From NCBI RefSeq assembly GCF_002088975.1, contig NZ_NCST01000072.1, positions 1 through 64,000 of the forward strand: a stretch of 64,000 nucleotides of DNA, given 5' to 3'. Source of the stretch: Henriciella aquimarina (GTDB lineage Bacteria; Pseudomonadota; Alphaproteobacteria; Caulobacterales; Hyphomonadaceae). Shown here piece by piece: positions 16,285-25,653 of this stretch. Below the pieces are notes generated by a model. It worked only from the letters and a program-made list of their open reading frames with translations. It was not told the origin of the DNA and did not search any database. The translations under genes and the position numbers were made by a program. How positions within the stretch are numbered: the stretch's first letter is position 1; the number at the start of each line of letters is the position of its first letter.

Positions 16285-17121
16285 ATGGACGGCACAACGC
16301 CAGCCGGCGAAAGCTGGGATTTCGGACAACCGGTGGCCGGCTATGCCTGGCGGGTTCCCGCGCCGCGGGCGAACCTGCTGCTTCATCATGGCTATGGCGA
16401 GTATGCCGAACGGTTCGTGGAGAGCTATAGCCGGCTGATCCCGACGCTGAACGCCAAGGGCTTCAGCGTCTTTGCCTATGACGCCGAGGGTCATGGCCGC
16501 TCTCCTGGCCCGCGCGGGTCGATGGACATGATGAAGGCCGTGGCGATCCACCAGGCCGCCCGCAAGGCGCTGGCGGACGCAGACGAGCCGCTCTTCCTGA
16601 TGGGGCATTCGCTGGGCGGGCTTGTGACGGCGGCGAGTGTCTCTGACGCGCCGGATGGCGCGGCCGGCGTGGTGCTGACCAACCCCGCGCTGGAGATCGA
16701 ACTCAGCCCTGTGCTCAAGGTCATTGCCGGGGTTGTGGCGGCCGTTGCCCCGCATGCCCGGCTGACCCCGCAGCTCGAAAACGATGCCATCTCGCGCGAC
16801 CCGGAGGTTATCGCGGCCTATGACGCCGATCCGATGGTCATCAACGAGGCGCCCACGGCCCGCGTCGGAACCACGGCCTTGCGCCTCATCAAAAAGGCCT
16901 GGGCGCAGTTTCCGGACTGGACGGTGCCGGTGCTCGTCCTGCATGGCGATGCCGACCGGATCGTGCCTGTGGAGGGCAGCCGGCGGTTCTTCGACACGAT
17001 TGCCAGTGCTGACAAGAAGCTGGAGGTGTTCGAGGGCGGCTATCACGAGCTGCTGAACGATCTCGAACGCGAGCGGGCGCTGGCGGCGATTATTTCCTGG
17101 CTCGATGCGCGGACGGGATGA
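16285..17121 (+). CDS. monoacylglycerol-lipase-like alpha/beta hydrolase
   Basis: This 278-residue serine hydrolase of the Hydrolase_4 type is without a signal peptide, so it is cytoplasmic. The oxyanion region is LLLHHGYGEYAERF, the nucleophile is in FLMGHSLGG near residue 112, the acid in VLVLHGDADRIVP near 216, and the His in GGYHELLND near 252. This pattern is typical of monoglyceride lipases or lysophospholipases. GAGGGGGAAG precedes the ATG. The stop overlaps the next gene by 4 bases (ATGA), forming an operon with GNAT and the dehydrogenase. Confidence 0.88.
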   Translation: MDGTTPAGESWDFGQPVAGYAWRVPAPRANLLLHHGYGEYAERFVESYSRLIPTLNAKGFSVFAYDAEGHGRSPGPRGSMDMMKAVAIHQAARKALADADEPLFLMGHSLGGLVTAASVSDAPDGAAGVVLTNPALEIELSPVLKVIAGVVAAVAPHARLTPQLENDAISRDPEVIAAYDADPMVINEAPTARVGTTALRLIKKAWAQFPDWTVPVLVLHGDADRIVPVEGSRRFFDTIASADKKLEVFEGGYHELLNDLERERALAAIISWLDARTG

Positions 17122-17585
17122 AGATCCGGGCCTACCGCGCTGAGGATGCCTCGCGTCTGGAAGAGATCTTCCGGCGGGCGGTGCATGAGATCGGGATTGA
17201 TTTCTACACGGATGAACAGGTCTCGGCCTGGGGCGGCCCGCGTGTAACCGCCGCGCACCTGCACAGGAAATATGCCGATGGCCGGGCGACCTTCATTGCC
17301 GAGGACAGGGCCGGAGCGGCCATCGCCTTCTCGGATCTCGAAGCCGACGGCCATGTCGATATGCTCTATTGCCATCCGGACTATGCCCGCAAGGGGATTG
17401 CCTCGGCGCTGCTCGAGGCCGTAGAGCGCACCGCAAGGGCCAGCGGCATCGAGCGGCTGTACACCGAAGCTAGCGACGCGGCGCGACCGGTCTTCGAGCG
17501 GGCCGGTTACACGGTGCTGTCGCGCCAGGACCTCGATATCGATGGGGTCGCACTGCACAATTGGAAAATGGAGAAACGGTTTTGA
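17118..17585 (+). CDS. GNAT family N-acetyltransferase
   Basis: This 155-residue acetyltransferase has a normal GNAT core: the AAIAFSDLEADGHVDMLYCHPDYARKGIASALLEAVE stretch holds beta-4 and the acetyl-CoA pyrophosphate loop (R/Q-x-x-G-x-G/A, here ARKGIA). Its C-terminal half (RLYTEASDAARPVFERAGYTVLSR) also fits. The acceptor is unknown. It starts inside the stop of the hydrolase and its own TGA overlaps the next TTG start, so the three genes are probably translated in tandem. Confidence 0.88.
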   Translation: MKIRAYRAEDASRLEEIFRRAVHEIGIDFYTDEQVSAWGGPRVTAAHLHRKYADGRATFIAEDRAGAAIAFSDLEADGHVDMLYCHPDYARKGIASALLEAVERTARASGIERLYTEASDAARPVFERAGYTVLSRQDLDIDGVALHNWKMEKRF

Positions 17586-18538
17586 CGCAGAAGATGGATG
17601 GGGCGCCCTTGCAGGAAAGCGATATCGCGATCCGCCTCCACACCGGCCATGCCGACTTGCTGGAGCAGGGGGTGCGGGCGGCTTTCCCCGGGATCGAGCT
17701 TGCCCGTGGCCCGCTGGAGACCTCGCGCCGCGAGCGGATGCTCGTCACCTTCATCCCGCCCCGCGACGAGGACCTCTCCAAGTATGACTGGGTGCATTGT
17801 GTCGGCGCCGGGGTCGATGCGATCTGCAAGACCTTCGAGGCCATTGATCCCAAGCCTCTCGTGACACGGACCGTTGGCCGTATGGGCGACCAGATCGGGG
17901 AATATTGCGTCGCCTATGCCCTGGCGCATCTGCAGAAGATGGCGCTGCGCCGCGCGCTTCAGGCCGAGGCGCGCTGGGCAAGGGGCATGTGTGCGCCGAC
18001 CTATCTCTTCGAGACGAGCGTGGCCGTTCTCGGCACCGGCGCAATCGGCCAGGGGGTGGCGCGCGCCTTCAGTGCGCTTGGTGCCACTGTCACCGGGATC
18101 TCGCGCTCCGGGACGCCGGTCGACGCCTTCGACCGGGTGATCCGGCTCGATAATGTCGCCAGTCATCCGGGGGCGGACATTCTTGTTGCCGCCCTGCCGC
18201 TGACACCGCAAACCGACGAGCTGGTCGGTGCCCAGGTCTTCTCGACGCTGAAGAGCGCGCTTTTCATCAATGTCGGGCGCGGGGCGACCCTGGACGAGGG
18301 GGCCTTGCGCGGGGCGCTCGATGCCGGGCAAGTCTCGCATGCCGTGCTGGATGTCTTCCGCGATGAACCGCTCGATCCGTCGAGCTGGCTCTGGCGGCAT
18401 GAAGCGATCACGGTCACCCCGCACGTCTCGGGCCTGACCCGGCCGGAGGATTCCGTCGAGCGGCTGCTGCAGCTGTTGAAGACGCGCCTGTCGGGTGAGG
18501 CAATCCACTCCGACGTCGATATTTCACGCGGCTATTAG
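17582..18538 (+). CDS. D-isomer-specific 2-hydroxyacid dehydrogenase
   Basis: The protein has about 318 residues and an NAD(P)-binding Rossmann domain (VLGTGAIGQGVARAFSALG near 150). The catalytic Arg is in FINVGRGATLDEGAL, the Glu in VFRDEPLD and the His in ITVTPHVSG. These are the glyoxylate/hydroxypyruvate reductase-like D-2-hydroxyacid dehydrogenase landmarks. A TTG start at 17582 is chosen because GGAGA lies 7 bases upstream and it makes a TTGA overlap with the GNAT stop. A TTG at 17561 and an ATG at 17594 are alternatives. Confidence 0.88.
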   Translation: MTQKMDGAPLQESDIAIRLHTGHADLLEQGVRAAFPGIELARGPLETSRRERMLVTFIPPRDEDLSKYDWVHCVGAGVDAICKTFEAIDPKPLVTRTVGRMGDQIGEYCVAYALAHLQKMALRRALQAEARWARGMCAPTYLFETSVAVLGTGAIGQGVARAFSALGATVTGISRSGTPVDAFDRVIRLDNVASHPGADILVAALPLTPQTDELVGAQVFSTLKSALFINVGRGATLDEGALRGALDAGQVSHAVLDVFRDEPLDPSSWLWRHEAITVTPHVSGLTRPEDSVERLLQLLKTRLSGEAIHSDVDISRGY

Positions 18539-19092
18539 GCGGCCGACAGCGGCAGGCCGAGGGTGCGCAGCATGAAGTCGGCACGCGCGCCCACGCCTGT
18601 TTTTGGCAGGTCGATAATGGCCAGCCCGCGTTTGGGGTAGGCGAGCCGCAGCCAGTTATATTCGCGCACCGCCTCTTCATAGGGCAGCGGGCGCTCGTCG
18701 TCCTGCTCATAGAGCGCCGGCCAAGGCGGGGCGAAGAAGACCGGGCTGGAATAGACACAGGCCCTTCCGCGTGCCTCGAGATCCGCCGGCAGCGGGATGG
18801 AGAGCCGCTCGAAATGCGCCAGTGCGTCGATGGCCGAGCGGTCGAAGAAGGCCGGCGCGTTGAGGCCCCGGACGGAGGCGAGGCTCGTGCACGCATATTC
18901 GATGGCCTTGCGCACGAAAGCTTCCGGATTGACCCAGGGCAGGGCATCCGACCCGGTTGCCAGTGCTTCGCGGACAATGTTGCGGCCGGGCTCCTCTACG
19001 GTGTGAAAGCCGCGGGCAGCGAGCTCTGCGAGCAGCGTGGACTTGCCGCCCGACGAGCAGCCCGAGATCACGATGCGGCGCTTGTCTGTCAT
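18535..19092 (-). CDS. small AAA/NadR-like ATPase
   Basis: This 185-residue P-loop protein has Walker [13 protein letters not shown] near residue 10, followed by the AAA_28/NadR-kinase-like pattern ([32 protein letters not shown]; the R-E-Y-N region of AVREYNW). Members are predicted kinases or ATPases with no settled role. It is the last gene of the def-fmt-truA run and overlaps truA by 4 bases. It also overlaps the convergent dehydrogenase by 4 bases. Confidence 0.82.
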   Translation of the reverse strand: MTDKRRIVISGCSSGGKSTLLAELAARGFHTVEEPGRNIVREALATGSDALPWVNPEAFVRKAIEYACTSLASVRGLNAPAFFDRSAIDALAHFERLSIPLPADLEARGRACVYSSPVFFAPPWPALYEQDDERPLPYEEAVREYNWLRLAYPKRGLAIIDLPKTGVGARADFMLRTLGLPLSAA

Positions 19093-19850
19093 GTGCCCCA
19101 GGGGTGGTCATCATACATGACGCGTTCGAGATAGAGCCCGTCGGAGGGGGCGACCGGCCCGCAGGCGGTGCGCTCGCGTGCCTCCAGGATCTCCGCGATC
19201 CACTCCGGCGGTTTCATGCCGCGGCCGACTTCGACCAGGCTGCCGACAATGGAGCGCACCTGACGGTGGAGATAGGAGCGCGCCGTGGTCGTCACTTCCA
19301 CCCGGTCGGCAAAGCGGTGCACCTCCAGCGTGTCGAGCGTCTTCACCGGGCTCGCGGCCTGGCACTCGGTATCGCGGAAGGTGGAGAAGTCATGCTCGCC
19401 GATCAGCAGGTTGGCGCCAGCCTGCATGGCATCGGCGTCGAGGTGCTGGGCGACGCGCCAGGCGCGCCCGCGCTCTAGGGTGAGGTCGGCGCGTCGGTTG
19501 ATGATGATGTAGCGATAGGCCCGGCCGGTGGCGGAAAAGCGGGCGTGGAAATTCTGGTCGACTTCCTCGGCCTTCAGCACGGCGACGGGTTTGGGCCGCA
19601 GATGGAAGTTCAGCGCGTCCGGGATCTTGCGCAGCGGGCGCGGCTTCTGCAGCTCGATATGCGCGACCTGGCCGGTCGCATGGACGCCGGCATCGGTGCG
19701 CCCGGCCCCCTGAACGAGGACCGGCGCGCCGTCGAGCGCGGCGCAGGCGGCTTCCAGCGCGCCCTGCACGGTCGGCTGGTCGTCCTGGCGCTGCCAGCCA
19801 TAGAAGGGGCGGCCATCATATTCGAGGAGGAGGCGGAGGCGCTGGGTCAT
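19089..19850 (-). CDS. truA: tRNA pseudouridine(38-40) synthase
   Basis: TruA converts U38-U40 of the tRNA anticodon arm to pseudouridine. The 253-residue length is typical. The catalytic Asp lies in [17 protein letters not shown] near residue 53. The family start [16 protein letters not shown] and the C-terminal [20 protein letters not shown] are both present. It is embedded in a 4-base-overlap operon with fmt and GNAT upstream and an ATPase downstream. Confidence 0.97.
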   Translation of the reverse strand: MTQRLRLLLEYDGRPFYGWQRQDDQPTVQGALEAACAALDGAPVLVQGAGRTDAGVHATGQVAHIELQKPRPLRKIPDALNFHLRPKPVAVLKAEEVDQNFHARFSATGRAYRYIIINRRADLTLERGRAWRVAQHLDADAMQAGANLLIGEHDFSTFRDTECQAASPVKTLDTLEVHRFADRVEVTTTARSYLHRQVRSIVGSLVEVGRGMKPPEWIAEILEARERTACGPVAPSDGLYLERVMYDDHPWGT

Positions 19851-20344
19851 TGCGGCTGGCTGAAGGCCTGGGGATAGGTGAGGCCGCCCGAGCGCGGGGC
19901 GGTCATGGTCAGTTCGATGCCCATGAAGGCCGGGCCGGACCAGGGCGCCTCATAGCGTGCGCCGACGTCGGGCGAAAAACCGAACCTTGAATAATAGTCC
20001 GTATGCCCCAGAACGAAGACCAACCCGCGCCCGGCACGCTCGACCCGGCTCATGCCGAGACGGATAAGATCGTGGCCGACCCCCTTGCGCTGGCGCGAGG
20101 GGCGTACCGACATGGGGCCGAGACCGGCGGCAATGTCGCGCCCGTCGACCAGGATCCGGAAGAACTGGATATGGCCGACAAGCTGCTCGTCATCATGCGC
20201 GACCAGCGAGACGAGGCTGTCGCTGTCGGCATTCAGCTGGTCGATGATGGCGGCTTCGGCCGAGGAGCCGAAAACCCGTGTGTTCAGCGCGGCGACGGCG
20301 CCGGCCTCGATGGCGAGCGTGTCGCGGATCCAGACATCGCTCAT
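19847..20344 (-). CDS. GNAT family N-acetyltransferase (YhbS-like)
   Basis: This 165-residue acetyltransferase resembles YhbS-type enzymes: [35 protein letters not shown] (acetyl-CoA loop RQRKGVG) and the tail [27 protein letters not shown]. The substrate is unknown. It sits between fmt and truA with 4-base overlaps on both sides, an intimate coupling to translation genes that could mean a role in tRNA or protein N-terminal chemistry, or could be simple hitch-hiking. Confidence 0.88.
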   Translation of the reverse strand: MSDVWIRDTLAIEAGAVAALNTRVFGSSAEAAIIDQLNADSDSLVSLVAHDDEQLVGHIQFFRILVDGRDIAAGLGPMSVRPSRQRKGVGHDLIRLGMSRVERAGRGLVFVLGHTDYYSRFGFSPDVGARYEAPWSGPAFMGIELTMTAPRSGGLTYPQAFSQPQ

Positions 20345-21294
20345 GTAAAGGCGGTGCCTTTCGCCACCCTGTTGCCGCGCAGGAAATCCTCTGCCTCCAT
20401 GGCGCGGGCGCCCGGCTTCTGCAGCTTGAGCAGGCGCACGGCGCCGCCATCGCCGCAGGCCACGAGAAGCGCATCATCGAGCAGCGTACCCGGCGCGGCG
20501 TCATGGGTTTCGTCGCTGAGCCTGCTCATCAGGGCCTTTACGCGGACCGGCTCATCCTCCGGCTTCGGCGACCAGTGGAACCAGGCGCCGGGGAAGGGGG
20601 CGAGGCCGCGGATCTGGCAATCGACCTCATGGGCGGGCATCGACCAGTCGATGCGCTGGTCGGCGGCCGTGATCTTGGCGGCATAGGTGACGCCGTCCTC
20701 GGCCTGCGATTGCGGGGTGAGGGTGCCTTCAGCAAGGCCGTCGAGCGCGCGTGGGGCCAGCTCGGCGGCGAGCCCGGCCAGTGTGTCATGCAGGCTGCCG
20801 GCGGTGGTGAAGGGGAAGATACGGGTCTCTTCGCTGGCCAGCACCGGGCCGGTGTCGAGGCCTTCCTCCATCATCATCGCCTGCACGCCGGTTATTTCAT
20901 CGCCGGCCATGATGGCACGCTGGATCGGCGCGGCGCCTCTCCACCGGGGGAGAAGCGAGGCGTGCATGTTCATGCAGCCGAGCCGCGGGGCGTCGAGCAC
21001 GTCCTTCGGCAGGATCAGGCCATAGGCGACGACCACGGCGGCATCGAGACCGAGCGCGGCGAAGCGGGCCTTTTCCTCGGCGGGCTTCAGCGATTTGGGC
21101 GTGCGGACCTCTATGCCCTCAGCGTCTGCCCAGGCATGGACGGGCGTCGGCCTCAACTTCCTGCCGCGTCCGGAAGGGCGCGGCGGCTGGGAATAGACAC
21201 AGGCGATCTCATGGCCGGCCTCGGCGAGGGCGGCGAGCACCGGGACGGAAAAGTCCGGGCTTCCCATGAAGGCGATGCGCAGGGGCTTTGTCAT
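20341..21294 (-). CDS. fmt: methionyl-tRNA formyltransferase
   Basis: Fmt formylates initiator Met-tRNA using 10-formyl-THF. The 317-residue length is normal. The formyltransferase domain shows [15 protein letters not shown] near residue 10, the [16 protein letters not shown] loop near 33, the catalytic segment [27 protein letters not shown] near 110 (Asn, His), and [10 protein letters not shown] with the catalytic Asp. The C-terminal OB-like domain follows. It is downstream of def, the usual pairing for adding and removing the formyl group. Confidence 0.97.
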   Translation of the reverse strand: MTKPLRIAFMGSPDFSVPVLAALAEAGHEIACVYSQPPRPSGRGRKLRPTPVHAWADAEGIEVRTPKSLKPAEEKARFAALGLDAAVVVAYGLILPKDVLDAPRLGCMNMHASLLPRWRGAAPIQRAIMAGDEITGVQAMMMEEGLDTGPVLASEETRIFPFTTAGSLHDTLAGLAAELAPRALDGLAEGTLTPQSQAEDGVTYAAKITAADQRIDWSMPAHEVDCQIRGLAPFPGAWFHWSPKPEDEPVRVKALMSRLSDETHDAAPGTLLDDALLVACGDGGAVRLLKLQKPGARAMEAEDFLRGNRVAKGTAFT

Positions 21295-21345
21295 GGGGGC
21301 GGGTCTATCGCGGCAGGCGGAATCCGCAAGACGGAAGGCTGTCGT

Positions 21346-21474
21346 CTACCATCTCAGGCCGAAGGGCGCGGGATCCATCCGCGCATAAGGCCGGAAGATG
21401 ATGACAAGGGTGAGCGATATGAGGATCGCGATGGTCCAGCGGACCCAGGTCTTGGCGAGAAAGCGCCGGATGAT
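21346..21474 (-). CDS. possible 42-residue single-TM protein with non-canonical start
   Basis: Directly after the def TAG, and in the same frame, the sequence stays open for 42 codons and encodes IIRRFLAKTWVRW, then the hydrophobic TIAILISLTLVIIF, then RPYARMDPAPFGLRW and a TAG. The basic N-terminus plus one TM segment and a Pro/Trp-rich tail look like a real small inner-membrane protein. It has no ATG, GTG or TTG at its front. It begins ATC ATC right behind the def stop, with GGTGG 5-8 bases ahead. It could start at ATC by coupling, arise by stop-codon readthrough of def, or be a relic. Confidence 0.45.
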   Translation of the reverse strand: MIRRFLAKTWVRWTIAILISLTLVIIFRPYARMDPAPFGLRW

Positions 21475-22026
21475 CTAGGCCACCGTGGCGGCAGCCGGGC
21501 GGGGCTTCGACTTGGCCTTGAAGCGCAGGGCCTTCTTCACCTTGTCGACCGCGCGCTGGCGCTTCAGGCGCGACAGGTGATCGATGAAGAGGATGCCTTC
21601 GAGGTGGTCCATCTCGTGCTGGATGCAGACGGCGAACATGCCCTCGGCGATTTCCTCGCGCTCATTGCCGTCATAGTCGAGATATTTGACGCGGCAGCGC
21701 GTCGGGCGGTCGACCTCGTCGAATACGTCCGGCACCGACAGGCAGCCTTCTTCATACGGCGCCATGTCCTCGGTCAGCGGCAGGATTTCCGGGTTCACGA
21801 AATAGCGTGGATTGGGCTCTTCGCCTTCGCCGGCGAGGTCCATCACGATGACGCGCAGCGGCTCGCCGATCTGGATGGCGGCCAGCCCGATGCCGGGGGC
21901 ATCGTACATCGTCTCCAGCATGTCATCCATGAGCTGACGAAGTTCATCCGTGACACCGCCTTCGACGGGCTTGGAGACTTCCTTCAGACGCGGGTCCGGG
22001 ACGGTAAGAATTTCGCGAATAGCCAT
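21475..22026 (-). CDS. def: peptide deformylase
   Basis: Def removes the formyl group from nascent peptides with a catalytic metal. The 183-residue protein has motif 1 [10 protein letters not shown] near residue 46, motif 2 EEGCLSVPD near 92 and motif 3 QHEMDHLEG near 137 (HExxH). Motif 1 has Ile where most enzymes have PQ (GLAAPQ), a modest change. The C-terminus is extended by a basic [16 protein letters not shown] tail. ATG at 22024-22026 gives the canonical [14 protein letters not shown] start. Confidence 0.96.
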   Translation of the reverse strand: MAIREILTVPDPRLKEVSKPVEGGVTDELRQLMDDMLETMYDAPGIGLAAIQIGEPLRVIVMDLAGEGEEPNPRYFVNPEILPLTEDMAPYEEGCLSVPDVFDEVDRPTRCRVKYLDYDGNEREEIAEGMFAVCIQHEMDHLEGILFIDHLSRLKRQRAVDKVKKALRFKAKSKPRPAAATVA

Positions 22027-22075
22027 GCGCACAAAATAAGGGGCAGGCGGGGGAAAATCAACGCGTGAGCGCTGA

Positions 22076-23449
22076 TCACGCCGCATCCTCCTCATCTCCA
22101 TCCTCATCCTCGCTGGAGAAATCGAGTTCTCCGGTGCGGTCCGGCAGGATGGCGCGTTTTTCGATAGTCTCGATCTCGGGCACGGATTTTTCCGGCGGGG
22201 CGATCTGCAGGTCCTCGAACTTGCGCGCGGCTGGCAGGACGCGTGAGGTGAGGCTGGAGCCGAGCTTGTTATAGGCGTCCACCGCGCCATTGAGCGATTT
22301 TCCGACCTTCTCGACATGCCCGCCCAGCGTGGTGAGGCGCGCATAGAGGTCACGGCCGAGTTCGGCGGCCTGCCTCGCATTCTCGGTCGCCTGTTCCTGG
22401 CGCCAGCCATAGGCCACCGCCTTGGCGAGCGCGAGCAGGGTCGATGGCGTGACCACGATCACCTGACGGGCGGCGGCAAAGTCGAACAGGTCCGGCTCAT
22501 GCTCGAGGGCGGCGACATAGAAATTCTCGCCCGGAATGAAAAGCGCCACGAAATCAACGCGTTTGGAGAAAGCGCTCTGATAGTCCTTCGAGCCGAGCGT
22601 CTTGATGTGATCGCGCACCTTCTTGCCGTGGGCTTGCAGATAAGCCTTGCGACGGGCCGGGTCGGTTTCATCAAGCGCTTTCAGATAGTCCTCGATGGAA
22701 ACCTTTGAATCGACGACGATTTCACGCCCGCCGGGTAGATTGATGATCACGTCCGGACGAATCGACTTTTCCTCCACGCGGTCATGCACCTGTTCGGAGA
22801 AGTCGCAATGGGCCGACAGGCCCGCATGCTCCATCACATTGCGCAGCGTCGTCTCGCCCCAGCGGCCGCCGCCCTTGGGCGCCGAGAGCGCGGTCACGAG
22901 TTTGTTGGTCTCGGTCGTGTGCAGTTTCAGGCTCTCCCCGATCGCCTTGACCTGCTCCTGGATGGAGGACTTGTCCTCGGCGCGCACCTTCTCGATCTCG
23001 GACACCTTCTTCGAGAATTCCTCGAGGTTCTTCGTGATCGGCGTCATCAGCTCTTTCAGGTTCGACTGGGCGCCTTCCTTGTGACGTTTGAAGTGCTCGT
23101 CGGCCTGGCTGAGGAAGCGCCGGCTCGACTGGTCGAGCACGCGCTGGGCAAGGTCGGCGAATTTTTTCTCGTCCTCCTCGCTGCGCGCTTCGGCGCGGGC
23201 AAGCGCAAGCTTGGCGTCTTCCGCCACGGCTTGCTGCGTCTTCAGCTGCTGGCGAAGATCCTCACGTTCGGTCCTGACCGTTTCGAGCGCCTCCTGCGTG
23301 TAGGCGAGGTCCCGCGTGACCTCGCCGGTCCGGTTGCGCAGTTCGCCGCGCATCCAGAAAACAGCCCCCGCCAGCGCGGCCACCGCCACGAGGAGGATGA
23401 CGTGCACGAGATCGAGGCTGAGCGAGCCGATGGTGATGAGAGCGTCCAT
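22076..23449 (-). CDS. rmuC: DNA recombination protein RmuC
   Basis: RmuC limits inversion at short inverted repeats and is predicted to carry a nuclease-like fold. The 457-residue protein has an N-terminal membrane helix ([19 protein letters not shown]), a long coiled coil (about residues 38-180) and the conserved core: [41 protein letters not shown] and [22 protein letters not shown], with ValIleValThrProSerThrLeu further on. The C-terminal tail is acidic. An alphaproteobacterial SOS box lies 49 bases upstream of its ATG, so it is probably DNA-damage inducible. Confidence 0.94.
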   Translation of the reverse strand: MDALITIGSLSLDLVHVILLVAVAALAGAVFWMRGELRNRTGEVTRDLAYTQEALETVRTEREDLRQQLKTQQAVAEDAKLALARAEARSEEDEKKFADLAQRVLDQSSRRFLSQADEHFKRHKEGAQSNLKELMTPITKNLEEFSKKVSEIEKVRAEDKSSIQEQVKAIGESLKLHTTETNKLVTALSAPKGGGRWGETTLRNVMEHAGLSAHCDFSEQVHDRVEEKSIRPDVIINLPGGREIVVDSKVSIEDYLKALDETDPARRKAYLQAHGKKVRDHIKTLGSKDYQSAFSKRVDFVALFIPGENFYVAALEHEPDLFDFAAARQVIVVTPSTLLALAKAVAYGWRQEQATENARQAAELGRDLYARLTTLGGHVEKVGKSLNGAVDAYNKLGSSLTSRVLPAARKFEDLQIAPPEKSVPEIETIEKRAILPDRTGELDFSSEDEDGDEEDAA

Positions 23450-23497
23450 GAGGCGTTTCTAGTCCGATTCGGCTTGGTATTCCGGCGGCAATACTCA

Positions 23498-23512
23498 GAA
23501 CATACAAGGAAC
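23498..23512 (-). promoter_or_regulatory. LexA (SOS) box upstream of rmuC
   Basis: On the minus strand this reads GTTCCTTGTATGTTC, an exact GTTC-N7-GTTC direct repeat. That is the established LexA site of alphaproteobacteria. It is 49 bases upstream of the rmuC ATG and oriented towards it. The plus-strand DUF3175 gene starts about 90 bases on the other side and might also be affected. Confidence 0.7.
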
Positions 23513-23604
23513 AAACGCCCGCGTCCAGAGGCCAGGCATGGACGCCCGATGCAGGGAACGGAAGCGCCGAGGCCGTCGTTGCATTCCTTTCAAGGGAGGT
23601 CGTG

Positions 23605-23895
23605 ATGGCCAGCCAGGACAAGTGGTCAAAAGACGTAACCGAAAAGAGCGATGCGCTCGATCTCGAAGAAGGCGTGTTCAGGAAGGATGACCCGGCCGAG
23701 ATCGCTGCCTCGCTGAAGCGGTCTGCCGAGCAGAGCGGCAAGAAGAAATCCTCGCCCTATGCCTCGGCCATGTCGATGCTGACCTTCCACATCAACCGGG
23801 CGGGCAGCAACCTGTCGAAGGCAGAGAAAGACAGGCTGGAAGCGGCCAAGGACGAATTGCGCAAGCAGTTTGGGCGCGCGCCGAAGAACGGCTAG
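23605..23895 (+). CDS. DUF3175 protein
   Basis: This 96-residue basic, helical protein matches DUF3175 end to end: KWSKDVTEKSDALDLEEGVFRKDDPAEIAASLKRSAE, then PYASAMSMLTFHINRAGSNLS. The function is unknown, though the small size and basic C-terminus would suit nucleic-acid binding. ATG at 23605 follows GGGAGG by 6 bases; a GTG directly before it is an alternative. It is convergent with the flavodoxin-like gene, with a 4-base overlap. Confidence 0.85.
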   Translation: MASQDKWSKDVTEKSDALDLEEGVFRKDDPAEIAASLKRSAEQSGKKKSSPYASAMSMLTFHINRAGSNLSKAEKDRLEAAKDELRKQFGRAPKNG

Positions 23896-24383
23896 AACAC
23901 GCCCATGGCAAGGCCGGCGGCCATGGCTTCGCCCAGTTCGCGGCATTTCTGAAGATCTTCCTCACTGATGGTCTTGTCGGCCAGGATCTCATCCTTCCCC
24001 TGCGCATGCGTGCAGACGATGAAGCCCTCCTGCGCGATTTTCAGCCGCCAGCCCTGCGCGATGCGGGCGGTCTGGCGCATGGCATTCTCGCCATCCGAGC
24101 CCGCGCAGACCATCTGCGCATAGGGACGGCCCTCGATCCTGCCGAGCACGGGATAGTAGGAGCGGTCGAAGAATTCCTTCATCCCGCCGGCAATCGCGGC
24201 GAGGTTTTCCGGTGCGCAGAAGATGTAGCCGTCGGCGGCGAGAAGGTCGTCAGGGCCGGCCTCTTCGGCCCATTTCAGGATTGTCTCCGTGCCCTCTTCG
24301 GAGCGGGCGGCCTCGGCGGCGGCTTTCGCCATTTGCTCGGCGCCGCCGGTGCGGGAGAAAAAGACGATCAGGAGCGTGGGCAT
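23892..24383 (-). CDS. flavodoxin-like NAD(P)H oxidoreductase
   Basis: This 163-residue flavoprotein of the flavodoxin/FMN_red type has the phosphate loop LLIVFFSRTGGAEQMA at the N-terminus, YIFCAPENLAAIAGGMKEFFDRSYY near residue 55 (the flavin-side loop), and a later AGSDGENA loop. It probably binds FMN and acts as a quinone or flavin reductase, but partners are not evident. The reading frame is complete with a normal family length. Confidence 0.85.
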   Translation of the reverse strand: MPTLLIVFFSRTGGAEQMAKAAAEAARSEEGTETILKWAEEAGPDDLLAADGYIFCAPENLAAIAGGMKEFFDRSYYPVLGRIEGRPYAQMVCAGSDGENAMRQTARIAQGWRLKIAQEGFIVCTHAQGKDEILADKTISEEDLQKCRELGEAMAAGLAMGVF

Positions 24384-24405
24384 GCCCGCACCCTATCGAA
24401 AAGTG

Positions 24406-25503
24406 TCAGACATTGAAGCGGAAGTGCAGGACATCGCCTTCCTTGACGATGTATTCCTTGCCTTCCTGACGCATCTTGCCGGCTTCCTTGGCGGCGGCTT
24501 CCCCGCCCAGCTCGACGAAGTCCTCATAGGCGATGGTTTCTGCCCGGATGAAGCCCTTCTCGAAATCGCCATGGATGACACCGGCCGCCTGCGGCGCGGT
24601 CCAGCCCTTGCGGATGGTCCAGGCGCGGGCCTCTTTCGGGCCGACGGTGAAATAGGTCTGCAGGCCGAGCAGGGCGTAGCCGGCATGGATGAGGCGGTTG
24701 AGGCCCGGTTCTTCAAGCCCCTGCATTTCGAGAAATTCCGCACGCTCTTCCGGGGCGAGCACGGCCATTTCCGCCTCGATCTGGGCGGAGATGACGACGG
24801 CCTGCGCGCCTTCCTTGGCGGCGCGTTCGAGCACCTTTTCGGAATACTGGTTGCCGGTGGCCGCGCTGTCCTCATCGACATTGGCCACCAGCAGGACAGG
24901 CTTCGCCGTCAAGAGCTGCAGCATCTGCCAGGCTTTCTTCTCGTCGGCAGGCACATCGGCCATGCGCGCCGGGCGGCCCTCATTGAGCTCGGCCAGCGCG
25001 AGGTCGACCAGGGCGAGGGTGGCCTTGGCTTCCTTCTCGCCGGTCTTGGCTTTCTTCTCGAGCGTGACGCGGCGCTTTTCGAGGCTTTCCATGTCGGCGA
25101 TCATCAGCTCGGTCTCGACGATGTCGAGGTCGGCGATCGGATCGACGCGGCCGGCGACGTGAGTGATGTCGTCATCCTCGAAGCAGCGCAGGACATAGAT
25201 GACGGCGTCGGTCTCGCGGATATTGGCGAGGAACTGGTTGCCGAGGCCTTCGCCCTTGGAGGCGCCCTCGACGAGGCCGGCAATGTCGACAAAATTCATC
25301 CGCGCGGGGATGACCTCCTTCGACCCGGCGACCTCGGCCAGTTTCTGCAGGCGCGGTTCGGGCACGGCGACCTCGCCGACATTTGGCTCGATCGTGCAGA
25401 AGGGATAGTTCGCAGCCTGGGCGGCGGCGGTCTGGGTCAGCGCATTGAACAGGGTGGACTTGCCGACATTCGGCAGGCCAACGATGCCGCACTTGAATCC
25501 CAT
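24406..25503 (-). CDS. ychF: redox-regulated OBG-like GTPase/ATPase YchF
   Basis: YchF is a ribosome-associated nucleotide hydrolase implicated in oxidative-stress and translation control. The 365-residue length is normal. The P-loop is [15 protein letters not shown] near residue 8, G3 is [20 protein letters not shown] near 69, and the altered G4 ([11 protein letters not shown]) explains the family's ATP preference. The C-terminal TGS domain ([22 protein letters not shown]) is intact. ATG at 25501-25503 gives [16 protein letters not shown] longer upstream in-frame extension is not conserved. Confidence 0.97.
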   Translation of the reverse strand: MGFKCGIVGLPNVGKSTLFNALTQTAAAQAANYPFCTIEPNVGEVAVPEPRLQKLAEVAGSKEVIPARMNFVDIAGLVEGASKGEGLGNQFLANIRETDAVIYVLRCFEDDDITHVAGRVDPIADLDIVETELMIADMESLEKRRVTLEKKAKTGEKEAKATLALVDLALAELNEGRPARMADVPADEKKAWQMLQLLTAKPVLLVANVDEDSAATGNQYSEKVLERAAKEGAQAVVISAQIEAEMAVLAPEERAEFLEMQGLEEPGLNRLIHAGYALLGLQTYFTVGPKEARAWTIRKGWTAPQAAGVIHGDFEKGFIRAETIAYEDFVELGGEAAAKEAGKMRQEGKEYIVKEGDVLHFRFNV

Positions 25504-25653
25504 GAAACTCTCCTTCGCCTTGTCTCGCGGCGAGCGGCATAGCGCATTTTGTCCGCAGGGGCAGGGTGTTTTATCGGTAGAAACTGGTATTTCGTGGTAA
25601 AAACAGGCGTGAGGCTTGCATAAATGCTCACATAGAGTTCCCGGGAGGTGGTG

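Noticed and set aside
20278-22068. 596-residue open frame on the plus strand
   Set aside because: It is antisense to fmt, the TM peptide and def. High GC keeps antisense frames open; the composition is Gly/Arg/Leu-rich without motifs.
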